A DNA stretch of 64,000 bases from Flavitalea plasmicola (GCF_030546645.1 NZ_JAUOTO010000003.1:1-64000), one strand, 5' to 3'. Numbered from the stretch's first letter, positions 50,085 through 60,679 are shown. Notes: generated by a model from the sequence alone, not told the origin. Numbers and translations are program-made.

Positions 50085-52694
50085 ATGAGAAAAACAAGGT
50101 TTATTCTCCCGGCCTTTTTACTCCTCTTGCAGATGGGTAATGCCCAGACACCCGGCAATTCCCGTTTCGATCAGCACAAAGTATTCGATCCTTTCTTTTA
50201 TCCTTCCCAGGCGACGGCGACCCGCTCAGCGGGTGGCGAACCTACCGCCAGGTATTGGAGCAACCGCGCAGATTATAAGATCAATGCGTCGCTGGATACG
50301 ACAGACCACACTATCACCGGGTCTGTCACCATCACCTATACCAATAACAGCCCGGATAACCTGCCTTTTCTCTGGCTGCAGCTGGATCAGAACATTTATC
50401 GCAAGGACTCCCGCGGCGAAGCCACCAACCCGGTGACGGGCGGCAGATGGGCCAACAAATCATTCACGGAAGGCGATATGATCAAATCTGTGTCCATCGT
50501 CATCAACGGCCAGGCTTCCAAAGCCGATTACCTGGTGACGGACACCCGTATGCAGATCCGCCTTGCCAACGCATTGAAGTCTGCCGGCAGTATACAGATA
50601 AAGATCGATTACGCCTTTGCGGTACCACAATATGGCACGGACAGGATGGGCCGTCTAAACACCAGCAACGGTTGGGTATACGAAATAGCCCAATGGTTTC
50701 CCCGCATGGCCGTATATGATGACATTTATGGATGGAATACCCTGCCTTATCTTGGCGCAGGGGAGTTCTACCTGGAATATGGCGACATCGACTACTCCGT
50801 CACAGCTCCTGCCAACCTGGTGGTTGTCGGCTCAGGTGAGCTGCTGAACCCCACGGAAGTGCTTACGCCCACGCAGATCAGCCGGCTGGCGCAAGCCAAA
50901 GCCAGTGATAAAACGGTGTTCATCCGCACTGCAGGCGACGTAACAAACCCTGCTTCCAGCCTTTCTAAAAAAAGTCTCACCTGGCATTTCAAATGCAGCC
51001 AGACCCGTGACGTGGCTTTCGGCGCCTCCAGGTCCTTTATATGGGATGCGGCTAAGATCGACCTGCCCAGCGGCCGCAAAGCCCTGGCCCAATCCGTCTA
51101 CCCGGCGGAAGCCGCCGGCGACAGCGCCTGGGGCCGCAGCACCAACTTTGTAAAGAACTGTATCGAGCTATATTCCAAACAGTGGTTTGAGTTCACCTAT
51201 CCTGTAGCTACCAATGTGGCTGGCATCGTAGGTGGAATGGAGTACCCCGGCATCGTCTTTTGCTCCTCCAACAGCAAGCAGGGCAGCCTGTGGAACGTCA
51301 CCAACCACGAATTCGGCCATAACTGGTTCCCGATGATCGTCGGGTCCAATGAAAGAAAGTACGCCTGGATGGACGAAGGCTTCAACACCTTCATCAACGG
51401 CGTGGACACAAAAGTGTTCAGGAACGGAGAGTTCTTCAGGAAGGAAGATGCACAACGCCTCGCCGGCTATTATTTCGGCGCGAATTCTGAAACGATCCTG
51501 ACTATTCCCGAAGTGCTGCAGTCCAGCAATCTCGGTACCGCCGCATATGCTAAACCTGCCATGGCCCTGGACCTCCTGCGCAAATATGTCCTGGGGGAAA
51601 AACGCTTCGATTACGCTTTCCGCACCTATATCAAACGATGGGCTTTCAAGCATCCTACCCCCTGGGATTTCTTCCATACCATGGAAAATGCGTCGGGAGA
51701 GGACCTTGGCTGGTTCTGGAGAGGCTGGATCCTGAACAACTGGAAGCTGGATCAGGGAGTAAAGGAAGTGAAATATCCGGATAACGATCCTTCCAAAGGC
51801 GCCTTTATCACCCTGGAAAACCTGGAAGAAATGGCCATGCCCGTCAACCTCGCCATTGAACAGGAAAATGGAAAAAAAGATACGATCCTGCTCCCCGTGG
51901 AGATATGGCAAAAAGGCGGTGTAAAGACCATCGCTTATGGTTCCACTTCCAAAATAAAGGCTGTCGTCATCGATCCCGATCATGATTTCCCGGATATCAA
52001 TCCTGCCAACAATTCCTGGACAGGCGTGGCTCAGACCAAGCCCGTACCTCCCGGGACTTCCGCCAGTGATGTCATCAATAAATACCTGCAGAGCGTCGGC
52101 GGGAAGGAGAAACTGACAAGCCTCCAGGATATCGTCATCACTTCTACCGGAGAAGTACAGGGACAGAAGGTCGTACGTACTCAAAAGATTAAAGGGAACG
52201 ATAAATACCTTATGGAGATCACGCTGCCGGACATGAACATGACGGCAGTGAGGATCCTTGTCAATGGTGACAGCGTCAAGCTGAGCCAGATGGGACAGAC
52301 GCCTGTGCTGGATGAAGAGACGCGCAGGGAGATCAAGGAAGAAGCAATGCCATTCCCCGAACTGAACTTCCAGAACAGCGGCTATAAGACGGAGCTCACC
52401 AGCATAAAAGTGCTCGACGGCAAGGATGCCTATGAATTAAAAGTATCCCTTCCTTCGGGCGGCACCGCGATCGTATACTACGATGTGGCCACCGGCTACA
52501 GGGTTAAGACGATCCGGACGGACAAACGCGGGCAGACAAGCACCGTGGATTACGGCGACTACCGGGATGCAGGCGGCATCAAGGTCCCTTATCACCAGGT
52601 GATCGACCAGGGAGAGATCGTATTGGACCTGACGACACAAAGCGTTAAGGTGAATTCCGGTTTGACGGATGCCGATTTCAAGCTGGCTTTTTAG
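50085..52694 (+). CDS. M1-family aminopeptidase with C-terminal LolA/LolB-like domain
   Basis: This 869-residue secreted zinc metallopeptidase has a signal peptide ([14 protein letters not shown]). The M1 exopeptidase motif GGMEYPG is at 384-390. The zinc site is HEFGH at 408-412 with Glu431 in MDEGFN. The peptidase part ends near 640. After a linker ([22 protein letters not shown]) residues about 660-869 form a separate beta-rich domain resembling the LolA/LolB lipoprotein-carrier fold ([42 protein letters not shown]). This domain is more often seen on M16-type peptidases in this phylum. The 3' end overlaps the YbdK-like gene by 4 bp on the other strand. Confidence 0.93.
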   Translation: MRKTRFILPAFLLLLQMGNAQTPGNSRFDQHKVFDPFFYPSQATATRSAGGEPTARYWSNRADYKINASLDTTDHTITGSVTITYTNNSPDNLPFLWLQLDQNIYRKDSRGEATNPVTGGRWANKSFTEGDMIKSVSIVINGQASKADYLVTDTRMQIRLANALKSAGSIQIKIDYAFAVPQYGTDRMGRLNTSNGWVYEIAQWFPRMAVYDDIYGWNTLPYLGAGEFYLEYGDIDYSVTAPANLVVVGSGELLNPTEVLTPTQISRLAQAKASDKTVFIRTAGDVTNPASSLSKKSLTWHFKCSQTRDVAFGASRSFIWDAAKIDLPSGRKALAQSVYPAEAAGDSAWGRSTNFVKNCIELYSKQWFEFTYPVATNVAGIVGGMEYPGIVFCSSNSKQGSLWNVTNHEFGHNWFPMIVGSNERKYAWMDEGFNTFINGVDTKVFRNGEFFRKEDAQRLAGYYFGANSETILTIPEVLQSSNLGTAAYAKPAMALDLLRKYVLGEKRFDYAFRTYIKRWAFKHPTPWDFFHTMENASGEDLGWFWRGWILNNWKLDQGVKEVKYPDNDPSKGAFITLENLEEMAMPVNLAIEQENGKKDTILLPVEIWQKGGVKTIAYGSTSKIKAVVIDPDHDFPDINPANNSWTGVAQTKPVPPGTSASDVINKYLQSVGGKEKLTSLQDIVITSTGEVQGQKVVRTQKIKGNDKYLMEITLPDMNMTAVRILVNGDSVKLSQMGQTPVLDEETRREIKEEAMPFPELNFQNSGYKTELTSIKVLDGKDAYELKVSLPSGGTAIVYYDVATGYRVKTIRTDKRGQTSTVDYGDYRDAGGIKVPYHQVIDQGEIVLDLTTQSVKVNSGLTDADFKLAF

Positions 52695-53803
52695 GTATTG
52701 TGCAGGAACTGTCCATGTATATAATCCATCACTGCCGTCAGGCTTTTGGATTCCTCATATACTTTCAGCTGCCTGTCCGCGCCTGTCCCGGTCTCCAGGA
52801 TCTTTTCGGCAAAACGTGCCGCCGACCGGCTGCCCAGGGGATCCAGCACATCGTCCACAAAGTCCAGCAGCTCATAAATGAGCACCCGTGTGTTGACCTC
52901 CTCCTCTTTTCCGAAATCGATGAGGTGGCCGTCGATGCCATAACGGCTGGCTCTCCATTTATTCTCGTTGATGAGGGCCCGTGAGTACTGGATATAGTTC
53001 ATGTTCCGGGACCGCAGCTTGTAGATCTTGACGCAGATGGCCTGGAAAAGGGCGGCGATACAGATGGTCTCATCCACTGTCATCGGGACATCGCAAATGC
53101 GGAACTCCACTGTATTGAAAAAAGGATGCACCCGCAGGTCCCACCAGATCTTTTTGGCATTGTCGATGCAATTGGTCTTTACCAGCAGCTTGACAAAGCT
53201 GTCATAAGCTTCGATGCTTTCAAAAGTTTCGGGTATGCCCGTTCGGGGAAATTTGTCGAAAACCTTCGTCCGGAAAGATTTATAGCCTGTAAGCCGGCCT
53301 TCCCAGAAAGGGGAGTTGGTGCTCAATGCATAGATATGGGGCAGGAAGTAACGGGTGGAGTTGGCGATGTGATTGGCCATTTCCCGGCTTTCCATGCCTA
53401 CGTGCACATGCAGTCCGAAGATCAGGTTGCTGCGGGCGGCTTCCTGCAGCTCGTTGACGATCTCGTTATAACGGGCATGGTCGGTGATCAGCTGGCTTTC
53501 CCAGTGACTGAAAGGATGCGTGCCCGACGCTCCTACCCAAAGGCCCAGGCCTTCGGCTATCTGGGAAATGGTCTTGCGCAGCGTGGAGACGTCCTTGCGC
53601 GCCTCTTCTATGTTCTGACAGATGTCCGTGCCGACTTCCACCACGGCCTGGTGCATTTCGGCCTTGACCTTGTCCTTGATCACTTTTTGTCCTTCCGATA
53701 CGATCTTCTGTTCGTGGCTTTTCAGCTCCCTTGTAACGGGATCAACCACCATGTATTCCTCTTCTATGCCCAGCGTGAACGTGTTGTAATTGATGTCTGC
53801 CAT
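52691..53803 (-). CDS. YbdK-type carboxylate-amine ligase (GCS2 family)
   Basis: This 370-residue cytoplasmic ATP-dependent ligase is related to glutamate-cysteine ligase 2. Hallmarks are the N-terminal [35 protein letters not shown], and the metal-site GLHVHVGM with downstream [16 protein letters not shown] [15 protein letters not shown]. Length is normal. It lies 5 bp after an ATP-grasp gene, in a three-gene unit with an esterase. YbdK proteins have weak or undefined substrate specificity; here the partner ligase suggests sequential amide bond formation. Confidence 0.9.
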   Translation of the reverse strand: MADINYNTFTLGIEEEYMVVDPVTRELKSHEQKIVSEGQKVIKDKVKAEMHQAVVEVGTDICQNIEEARKDVSTLRKTISQIAEGLGLWVGASGTHPFSHWESQLITDHARYNEIVNELQEAARSNLIFGLHVHVGMESREMANHIANSTRYFLPHIYALSTNSPFWEGRLTGYKSFRTKVFDKFPRTGIPETFESIEAYDSFVKLLVKTNCIDNAKKIWWDLRVHPFFNTVEFRICDVPMTVDETICIAALFQAICVKIYKLRSRNMNYIQYSRALINENKWRASRYGIDGHLIDFGKEEEVNTRVLIYELLDFVDDVLDPLGSRSAARFAEKILETGTGADRQLKVYEESKSLTAVMDYIHGQFLHNT

Positions 53804-53808
53804 ATGTT

Positions 53809-54768
53809 TTAAAAACGCTTGTGTTCGGTGCTATGTTTAATATATTCTCCCCATGTAAGATTGTCCGCTCCCTCCTGGTGTGCCGCCGCCCTTTCGATGG
53901 CATAATCCGCAGCTTTCTCCACCACCCAGTTGAAATTATCCTCTCCCACGCTGGTCCTCTCCGCATCGGGGGCGGGATTGCAGAAATCGATGGCATAAGG
54001 GACCCCGTCCCTTACGGCCAGCTCCACCGTATTGAAGTCGTAGCCCAGCCATGCATTGATCCGCAGCACGATCTCTTCCATTTGCAGCAGCCTTTCCTGC
54101 GAAGGGGAAAAGTCCGCCTCGTACCGCAGGTGATGCGGGTTACGAGGCTCGTAGGACATGATGCGTACATATTTTCCACCGATGCAATAGCAGCGGTAAT
54201 ATTCCGTAAAAACGATCTCTTCCTGCAATAGCATCACCAGCTGCCCCGTCTCTCCATGTTTCTGGTAGAAATCCTCTGCGTTATGCAGCTTATACACATT
54301 CTTCCATCCACCGCCGGCAAAGGGTTTCATATAGGCCGGAAAACCTACATAGCGGAAGATGGTCTCCCAGTCCAGCGGATAGGCAAGATTCATAAAAGAC
54401 TGGTCGCTGGTGTCCGGCGGCAGGTCCCTGGATGGAAGGATCACGGTCCGGGGGACGGGAACGCCGATCTTCGTGGCGAGGCAGTTGTTGAAGAATTTCT
54501 CGTCCGCACTCCACCAGAAAGGGTTATTGATCACGGCCGTCCCGCACAACGCCGCATTTTTCAGGTAAGCACGGTAGAACGGAACGTCCTGCGAAATGCG
54601 GTCCACGATCACGTCGTAGCCGCTGGGTTCACCCTGCATTACCTTGTCGATCCGTACAGGTTCTGCTGTGATATCTGGCAGGTTCTTCCGGTTAATTGCT
54701 TCGATGAAAGCCGTGGGGAAGCTTCTTTCCTTACCGAACAGGATGCCGATCTTTTTACTTGCAGTCAT
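53809..54768 (-). CDS. ATP-grasp ligase (RimK/D-Ala-D-Ala-ligase-like fold)
   Basis: This 319-residue protein starts at ATG 54768 (MTASKKIGILFGKERSFP). An N-terminal substrate domain (about 1-115) is followed by the ATP-grasp module: PAYMKPFAGGGWKNVYK (Lys plus glycine loop), VMLLQEEIVFTEYYRCYC, and the Mg-binding GYDFNTVELAV and YAIDFCNPAPD. It probably joins a carboxylate to an amine. It lies between an esterase and the YbdK-type ligase on one transcript. Substrate unknown. Confidence 0.87.
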   Translation of the reverse strand: MTASKKIGILFGKERSFPTAFIEAINRKNLPDITAEPVRIDKVMQGEPSGYDVIVDRISQDVPFYRAYLKNAALCGTAVINNPFWWSADEKFFNNCLATKIGVPVPRTVILPSRDLPPDTSDQSFMNLAYPLDWETIFRYVGFPAYMKPFAGGGWKNVYKLHNAEDFYQKHGETGQLVMLLQEEIVFTEYYRCYCIGGKYVRIMSYEPRNPHHLRYEADFSPSQERLLQMEEIVLRINAWLGYDFNTVELAVRDGVPYAIDFCNPAPDAERTSVGEDNFNWVVEKAADYAIERAAAHQEGADNLTWGEYIKHSTEHKRF

Positions 54769-54805
54769 AGACCTCTTTTTTGATGTTTGAAAAAACAATG
54801 CCTTA

Positions 54806-55531
54806 TCAGCCGGTGGCACCGGGCAGCATGCTCAGATAATGAGGAAACATTTCCCGCCAGACAGGCCAGTCGTGGCTGCGGTTGGGACGGATGTCCAGCC
54901 AGTGACCGATGTTCTTGGCGGCAAGCTGACCGCTCATCAGCTCGTTCTGCGACCGGCAGCTATCCCATTCCGCCGTCCCGAGCACAATGCCCATTTTCCA
55001 TAATCCGGAATCATGTGCGCCAGGGACGAAATCCACTGGATTATTGAAATAGACATTGTCATCGTAATATCCATCCACGAAATCACGGATGTCGAAAATG
55101 CCGCTCATGGAAAAGCAATATCCCGCGATCTCCGGGTGCCGGAAAGCAAAATTGGCGGCATGATACCCTCCAAAGCTGCAGCCGGCGGCGGCAATACGGC
55201 TCTGCCCTGTCTCATGTCGCATGCGTGGTACGATCTCTTCCAGCAGCAACCGGTCATATCGTGTATGCTCCCTGGCCCTCTCCGCAGGCGCTATGGACTT
55301 GTTGTACCAGCTTTGGGCGTCGATGCTGTCCGGGCAGTAGATCTTCACCTTCCCGTTCTCCAGGAACCACCGGGCCGTCTCTATCAGGCCCTGGTCCTTA
55401 TTCTGGTAATAGCTGCCCTGTGAAGTGGGGAAGAGGATGACAGGGTAGCCGGCGTGCCCGAATACGAGCATTTTAAAATCCCTGCCAAGGGCGGGGGAGT
55501 GCCATGAATGAAATTCTTCCCGGAGATCCAT
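54806..55531 (-). CDS. Esterase-D-like alpha/beta hydrolase
   Basis: This 241-residue protein starts at ATG 55531 (MDLREEFHSWHSPAL), sharing promoter DNA with a divergent esterase. The nucleophile elbow is GCSFGGYHA (Ser in GxSxG), and HDWPVWREMFPHYL supplies the likely His. It belongs to the putative esterase (PF00756-like) group. No signal peptide is seen, so it works in the cytoplasm with the two ligases downstream, perhaps trimming or releasing their product. Confidence 0.88.
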   Translation of the reverse strand: MDLREEFHSWHSPALGRDFKMLVFGHAGYPVILFPTSQGSYYQNKDQGLIETARWFLENGKVKIYCPDSIDAQSWYNKSIAPAERAREHTRYDRLLLEEIVPRMRHETGQSRIAAAGCSFGGYHAANFAFRHPEIAGYCFSMSGIFDIRDFVDGYYDDNVYFNNPVDFVPGAHDSGLWKMGIVLGTAEWDSCRSQNELMSGQLAAKNIGHWLDIRPNRSHDWPVWREMFPHYLSMLPGATG

Positions 55532-55601
55532 GCTTAAATCTATTGAAAAAAACGCATATGACCACTGTGCTATTCGAAAATTGGGTGTTATTTTTGGGCT
55601 C

Positions 55602-56417
55602 ATGCAAGTAGAAAAGAGGCGTACCAATTTACAGCAGCGTATCGAGCTTTCATCCGTCACCCTTCAGCGCAACGTAATCGTCGATCTTTACCTTCCCGGC
55701 AACGTTGCTTCCTTACCGGAAGACATTCCCCTTTTATTGATCAACGATGGGCAGGACCTGGAGAAGATGGGACTGGCTGAAGTCCTGGACGATCTGTATA
55801 GCCGCGGATTGCTGGCGCCGCTGGTATGTGCGGGCATCCATGCCGGTGCTGACAGAAAAATGGAATACGGCACGGCCTGTACCGCTGATTTTCTGGGCAG
55901 GGGCGCCCTGGCTGCCGGATACACGCAGTTTGTGCTCCGGCAGGTGATCCCGGCCGTGCAGGCGTATTGTAAAGTAGACGCCTTTAAGGCAAAGGGGTTT
56001 CTGGGATGGTCGCTGGGTGCTTTAAGCGCCATGGATATCGTATGGCGTCATCCGCGGGAATTTTCCGTCGCAGGTCTTTTTTCCGGCAGTTTCTGGTGGA
56101 GGACGAAGGACAAGTCAGACCCGGAATACAACGAGCATATCCATCGTATCATGGAGCGACAGGTGGCCGAAGGGACCTATCATCCCGGACTGAAGTTCTT
56201 TTTCGAATGCGGTACGGAGGACGAAGAAGAAGATCGCAACCAAAATGGCATCATCGATTCCATCGATGATACGCGCGACCTGATAGCGGCGCTGGTCAGC
56301 AAGGGTTATGATCCGCTGAAGGATATATACTACCTGGAAGTGCCTGGCGGGCGGCACGAAACAACCACCTGGGCGAAGGTGCTGCCGGAATTTTTGATAT
56401 GGGCCTATGGCAAATAA
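55602..56417 (+). CDS. Esterase-like alpha/beta hydrolase with EF-hand-like loop
   Basis: This 271-residue protein starts best at ATG 55602 (MQVEKRRTNLQQRIEL); ATG 55530 would overlap the divergent gene start. The nucleophile motif is GWSLGALSAMD, and PGGRHETTTWAKVLPEFL gives the His. Between core strands lies DRNQNGIIDSID (56232-56267), which fits a canonical 12-residue EF-hand-like calcium loop. The enterobactin-esterase-like group is the nearest family. It is divergent from, and probably co-regulated with, the ligase genes. Confidence 0.85.
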   Translation: MQVEKRRTNLQQRIELSSVTLQRNVIVDLYLPGNVASLPEDIPLLLINDGQDLEKMGLAEVLDDLYSRGLLAPLVCAGIHAGADRKMEYGTACTADFLGRGALAAGYTQFVLRQVIPAVQAYCKVDAFKAKGFLGWSLGALSAMDIVWRHPREFSVAGLFSGSFWWRTKDKSDPEYNEHIHRIMERQVAEGTYHPGLKFFFECGTEDEEEDRNQNGIIDSIDDTRDLIAALVSKGYDPLKDIYYLEVPGGRHETTTWAKVLPEFLIWAYGK

Positions 56418-56419
56418 AA

Positions 56420-56445
56420 AACCCGGCCAGCAAGCCGGGTTCTTT
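56420..56445. terminator. Bidirectional terminator between convergent genes
   Basis: Arms AACCCGGC and GCCGGGTT with a 6-nt loop, followed by CTTTA on the plus strand and A-rich sequence (T-rich on the minus strand) on the other side. It lies between the ends of the esterase and the small lipoprotein genes. Confidence 0.75.
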
Positions 56446-56462
56446 ATAATCATTAAGATGTT

Positions 56463-56942
56463 TTATTTCGCATAAGTGGCCCTGCTGTCTGTCGAAACGA
56501 TATTCCCAAACTTGCTGCTGGTATTCAGGCTATAGCCGAAGGTCGCGGTAGACACGATCTTGACCTTTGCCGTGACGGTGGGCACCGGGAAACCGATGGT
56601 TGTCTGCCAGCGGAACAGGCCGCTTTTGGCCATACCCACCGTGTCAAATATCACTCCGGAAAGCTTTGGCACATACAATACGCTGTAGGTGGTCTTGTTG
56701 ACGGAGTCGGCGGCTTTGAGGTTGGCATTGATGCTATAGGTCCTGGAAGTATCATTGATACCGCCGGATACGGACAGCCAGATCGTGTCGCCTTTGCTGC
56801 TGATAGTATCTTTCGCATGCGTCATCTTGGTGGCCGCCGAGAAAATGGTCACGGTCGGCACCGGAGACAGAATTGTCTGCTTATTACAAGCCAGAACAAC
56901 CAGGCTTGCTGCAACCGCTGAGAACAGGATTAATTTCTTCAT
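56463..56942 (-). CDS. Small lipoprotein of unknown function
   Basis: This 159-residue protein has a lipoprotein signal (AVAASLVVLAC, Cys19) and a mature beta-rich domain (AKDTISSKGDTIWLSVSGGI). No family is recognised. It starts 31 bp after the stop of the Oar-like receptor gene on the same strand, so it is probably a surface partner of that receptor. Confidence 0.75.
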   Translation of the reverse strand: MKKLILFSAVAASLVVLACNKQTILSPVPTVTIFSAATKMTHAKDTISSKGDTIWLSVSGGINDTSRTYSINANLKAADSVNKTTYSVLYVPKLSGVIFDTVGMAKSGLFRWQTTIGFPVPTVTAKVKIVSTATFGYSLNTSSKFGNIVSTDSRATYAK

Positions 56943-56973
56943 AACAAATATTTTCGATTAGCGATGTTTTTAA

Positions 56974-59900
56974 TTAATTGAACAGGTAACGGATGCCGAA
57001 CTGCATCTGCCAGCGGCTGCCCGTAAAGGTTTGGTTATTGGCAAAATTGGTCAGGTTGGTGTTGTTGGCAAAGCTGTTCGTGATAGGCACCTGGTTGCCG
57101 GCGTCTGCGTAAGGGAAGGAGAAGAGAGGCGTCTTGCCGTCAGCGGCCATTCCTTCGAACTTAAGGAAGTTGGCGGCAGTGGGTGACTTTATCAAGCCCC
57201 AGTTCCTGTTGATCAGGTTACCTACATTGACGATGTCCACGCTGAGACGCAGTGTGTGCTTATCCTTGGTTCCGTTGTTCTTCGTATAGAAGTAGATGTC
57301 CTGGGTGACGTTGAGGTCCAGGTGCTTGTACCAGGGGTACATCACCGAGTTAGCCTGTGCGTATTTCCCACGGCGTCTGGACATATAGTGGTCCTGGTTG
57401 ATGAAGTTGTTCAGCTGTGTCCAGATCTGCGCAGCGCTGCGGGTATCGCTGTGATCCAATGTAGCGTTGGTAGCATTGGAGCCGACGCTGTTCACCTGCA
57501 CCAGGTTGATCTCGCTGGCATTGCGTGGGATATAGATCAGGTCGTTGCCCGAGTTGCCGTCTCCGTTGAGGTCTCCGTTGTATACATACGAAGTAGATCC
57601 GGCCGTGGTCGCTTCGTATACTGCGCCGATGGACGTAGACGTGTGGCTGCCTTCTTCAATGCGGTAATTGGCATAGGCGATGATGCGATGTGGCTGGTAC
57701 CATCCGGGATGTGACAGGGTCGCCGCATTGGGGTCCGTGTTGGCGACGGCGCGGGCTGACCAGAGCGAGCTGGCCGTGCTGCCATTCTCGATGGCGGATT
57801 TGGTTTCTGTATATGTATAAGCTAAGCTGGCGATCAGGTTGTGCCAGGTTTTTTGTACCCGGGCGGTAGCGACATAGGCATAACCTTTGTTTGTGTTGGC
57901 CAGCAGGATGGCGTTGCCGATGTTGGGGTTCAACAGGCTGCTGCCGGCGGAATAATATTTATTGGTGTTGGATACGGAAGTGAGAAATCTCGTCCTGTTG
58001 TCGGGGCCATTGGTGATAGCGAACCCGTTGGACTCATTCAGGTTCACGTTGGACATATAGGGAGCATTGATATCCTTGGAATAGGTGAACTCGCCGGTGA
58101 CCAACCAGTCGTTGGGAAGCTTCTTATCCAGGCCTACACTGGTCCGCAGCTTGGTGGGATATTTGAAATGTTTGTCGATGATGTTCACCGAATAGCTTTT
58201 AGGCGTATTGGTTTGCGGAGTGGAGCCAAGTTGGGTGGCCAACTGTGCAGCGGGGTCGGGGTTGAAGATGACACCGGAGTTGGCGGTGCTGGAGCCCTTG
58301 GCGAAAGACCCGAATTGCACGCCGTTGTTAGCGGCCTGGTTCTCGATCCAAACGAAGGGGGGAGCGCCTTCGAAGATCCCTGCGCCGCCACGCAGCTGCC
58401 AGGTCCTGTCACCTGTGACGTCCCAGTTGAAACCTACCCGGGGAGATACGACCAGGAAGCCGTTGGGCGCCGAGCCTACGTCATATTTTGCACCATTGAG
58501 GAAGGACAACGCAGCGAAGCTGTCATTCCTGGTGAATTTGTTCTGGTAACTGGTATAGTCAAATCTTACGCCATAGGTGAACGTAAAGGTGGGGGTCACA
58601 CGCCATTTATCCTGGGCAAACAAACTGAGGTTGGTGGCGCCTGCATAGGCAAAAGGGAATGCGCCGCCTTTCAAAGCAGAATATTGCTGGTAGAAATATT
58701 GGGCCGGTGCTCCGTTGACAAAGTCTGCCAGGCTCGCGAACTGGTATACGCTGTTGAAGCCGGGCGCAAACGCATTCGTATATTTCTTATAGCTGTCCTG
58801 TGTACCGAAAGTGATCTCATGCGCGCCTTTGTACATGCTGAATATATCCGTCAGCTGATAGCTATCCATGTTGAGGACGTTGTTATACGTGTACATTTCA
58901 TAGCCAAAGGTGGTGTAAATATTGCCGTTGCTTAGGATATCCACCAGCGGGAAAGTGGGAGAGGAGCTTTGAGGTGTGCGGAAATCCCTTTCACGGGTGT
59001 AGCCCACCTGCAGCTTATTGGACGCTTTGTTGCCAAATCGTGTGTTCAGTTCGGCAATATAGATGTTCAGGTTGTTGTTGATGCGGTAGCCGCTGCCGTA
59101 GAACGGCAAAGGGTTTCCATTTGACGTGGGTATCCCGCCTGTGGCCATGCTGGTATTGGGCCGGCTGGTGCTGGGAAACTGGTCGGCGTAGGACTTCAGG
59201 TAATTGTATTTCAGGGTCAGCGTATTGTAGGCATTGACGTTGATGTCGATGCGGGCATTGATCTTGTAGCTGTTGGTTTTGAAGGAATATCCGGTGTAGT
59301 CGCCCGTGTTATATCCATATTTGTTTTTCACGAAACTGCGGATCGAGTCGAGAATAGTAACGCTTGACTGGGAGACGGAGCCGGATGCTGAAGGGTGACT
59401 GGCATCTGAAGGCAGGACATTGGTAGCAGGCGCGCTCTGTTTGCTTTGCTCGGCAGAGATAAAGTAAAACACTTTGCTGGGAATGATCGCACCGCCAATG
59501 CTGAAGCCTGCTACATTGTAAGTAAAAGGAGTACGGAGGACCTTCGTGTTTTCCACGTTGTAGCCGATGGTGCCGGGTCCTTTGATATAGGTATATACGG
59601 AACCCCTGACCTGGTTAGTTCCGCTGCGTGTAACGGAATTAACGCCTGCGCCTGTGAAACCACCCTGTCTTACGTCATAAGGGGCGACATTCACCTGGAT
59701 CTGGTCGATGGCATCCAGGGAGATAGGTTGGGCATTCGCCTGGCCACCCAGGGTACCCGAGAGACCAAAAGAGTTATTGAAATCCGCACCGTCCACGGTG
59801 ATATTGTTCATGGATCCGCTGGTGCCGCCGAAGCTTAGTCCATTAGACGAGGGTTCGAGACGGGCAAAGTCCTGGATGGAACGCTGGATGGTAGGCAGCC

Positions 59901-60336
59901 TTTCTATCTGGCTGCGGACCACGATCTCCTGGCTGCCTGTGCGGCTGTTGTTGAAGATCTTGTTCTGCTGCCGGGAGCCGGCCACGACTACCTCGGTGAG
60001 CTGCCTGGATTCAGCCGTCATTTTGAAGTCGGCGGTGAAATCCTGACCGACCACCAGGTTGATATTGTCCTGCTTTTCTTCCTTGAAACCTACGTAAGAG
60101 ATAGTGAGCACATAAGGACCTCCAACACGGACGTTGGGGAGGTTGAAGCGACCGTCCTTGCGGGTCGTGGTCGTGTAACGGGTGCCGGTAGGGGTGTGGA
60201 GCGCAGTGACAGTAGCCCCTGCCAATGCCCCCTGGTCACCGGTGACCGTCCCAAGGATCTGGGATGTAGTCTCCTGACCAAATGTAAAAAACACACAAAG
60301 AACTGTGAACGCTGATAGTAGCAGTCGTTTTATCAT
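56974..60336 (-). CDS. Oar-like TonB-dependent receptor with carboxypeptidase-regulatory domain
   Basis: This 1120-residue outer-membrane protein has a signal peptide (LLLSAFTVLCVFFTFGQ). A carboxypeptidase-like beta domain (about 24-110, ILGTVTGDQGALAGATVTA) precedes a plug (about 140-240, NITVDGADFNNSFG) and a long barrel ending in FGIRYLF. The layout matches Oar-type receptors rather than SusC. No SusD or FecI/FecR is nearby; the small lipoprotein downstream is the likely partner. Cargo is unknown. An inverted repeat lies about 75 bp upstream of its start (60410-60432). Confidence 0.92.
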   Translation of the reverse strand: MIKRLLLSAFTVLCVFFTFGQETTSQILGTVTGDQGALAGATVTALHTPTGTRYTTTTRKDGRFNLPNVRVGGPYVLTISYVGFKEEKQDNINLVVGQDFTADFKMTAESRQLTEVVVAGSRQQNKIFNNSRTGSQEIVVRSQIERLPTIQRSIQDFARLEPSSNGLSFGGTSGSMNNITVDGADFNNSFGLSGTLGGQANAQPISLDAIDQIQVNVAPYDVRQGGFTGAGVNSVTRSGTNQVRGSVYTYIKGPGTIGYNVENTKVLRTPFTYNVAGFSIGGAIIPSKVFYFISAEQSKQSAPATNVLPSDASHPSASGSVSQSSVTILDSIRSFVKNKYGYNTGDYTGYSFKTNSYKINARIDINVNAYNTLTLKYNYLKSYADQFPSTSRPNTSMATGGIPTSNGNPLPFYGSGYRINNNLNIYIAELNTRFGNKASNKLQVGYTRERDFRTPQSSSPTFPLVDILSNGNIYTTFGYEMYTYNNVLNMDSYQLTDIFSMYKGAHEITFGTQDSYKKYTNAFAPGFNSVYQFASLADFVNGAPAQYFYQQYSALKGGAFPFAYAGATNLSLFAQDKWRVTPTFTFTYGVRFDYTSYQNKFTRNDSFAALSFLNGAKYDVGSAPNGFLVVSPRVGFNWDVTGDRTWQLRGGAGIFEGAPPFVWIENQAANNGVQFGSFAKGSSTANSGVIFNPDPAAQLATQLGSTPQTNTPKSYSVNIIDKHFKYPTKLRTSVGLDKKLPNDWLVTGEFTYSKDINAPYMSNVNLNESNGFAITNGPDNRTRFLTSVSNTNKYYSAGSSLLNPNIGNAILLANTNKGYAYVATARVQKTWHNLIASLAYTYTETKSAIENGSTASSLWSARAVANTDPNAATLSHPGWYQPHRIIAYANYRIEEGSHTSTSIGAVYEATTAGSTSYVYNGDLNGDGNSGNDLIYIPRNASEINLVQVNSVGSNATNATLDHSDTRSAAQIWTQLNNFINQDHYMSRRRGKYAQANSVMYPWYKHLDLNVTQDIYFYTKNNGTKDKHTLRLSVDIVNVGNLINRNWGLIKSPTAANFLKFEGMAADGKTPLFSFPYADAGNQVPITNSFANNTNLTNFANNQTFTGSRWQMQFGIRYLFN

Positions 60337-60409
60337 AAATAGTCGTTTTTAGTATTTTTTTTCAGCCTGCAAAGAAATGATCTTGTCTTGGCATCAGGGT
60401 TACGATCGA

Positions 60410-60432
60410 CGTTAAGGAATTATTACTTAACG
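60410..60432. repeat. Inverted repeat upstream of the Oar-like receptor
   Basis: CGTTAAG and CTTAACG form perfect 7-bp arms around a 9-bp spacer, 74 bp before the receptor start. It has the look of an operator for a dimeric regulator. Confidence 0.5.
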
Positions 60433-60679
60433 CTAGCAGGCGGCAATCGGGGGTTTTTCTCAGGAAGGAAGGGCTATCGGACAGACCGGTTAAAGAAAAG
60501 CAAAACTATAAAAAGGCTGCATCTCAGTCCTAATTAATTTTAACAAGTTATAAACAGTTGACCATCAGGAGCACTTTTTTGCCTTATTTATTTCATATGC
60601 CAATTATCGTGCATGCGTTGACGCTTTCGGAAAGACCCTCAGCCAGGCATCCTTTTCAACTAAACAGTCGTTTTATTGT

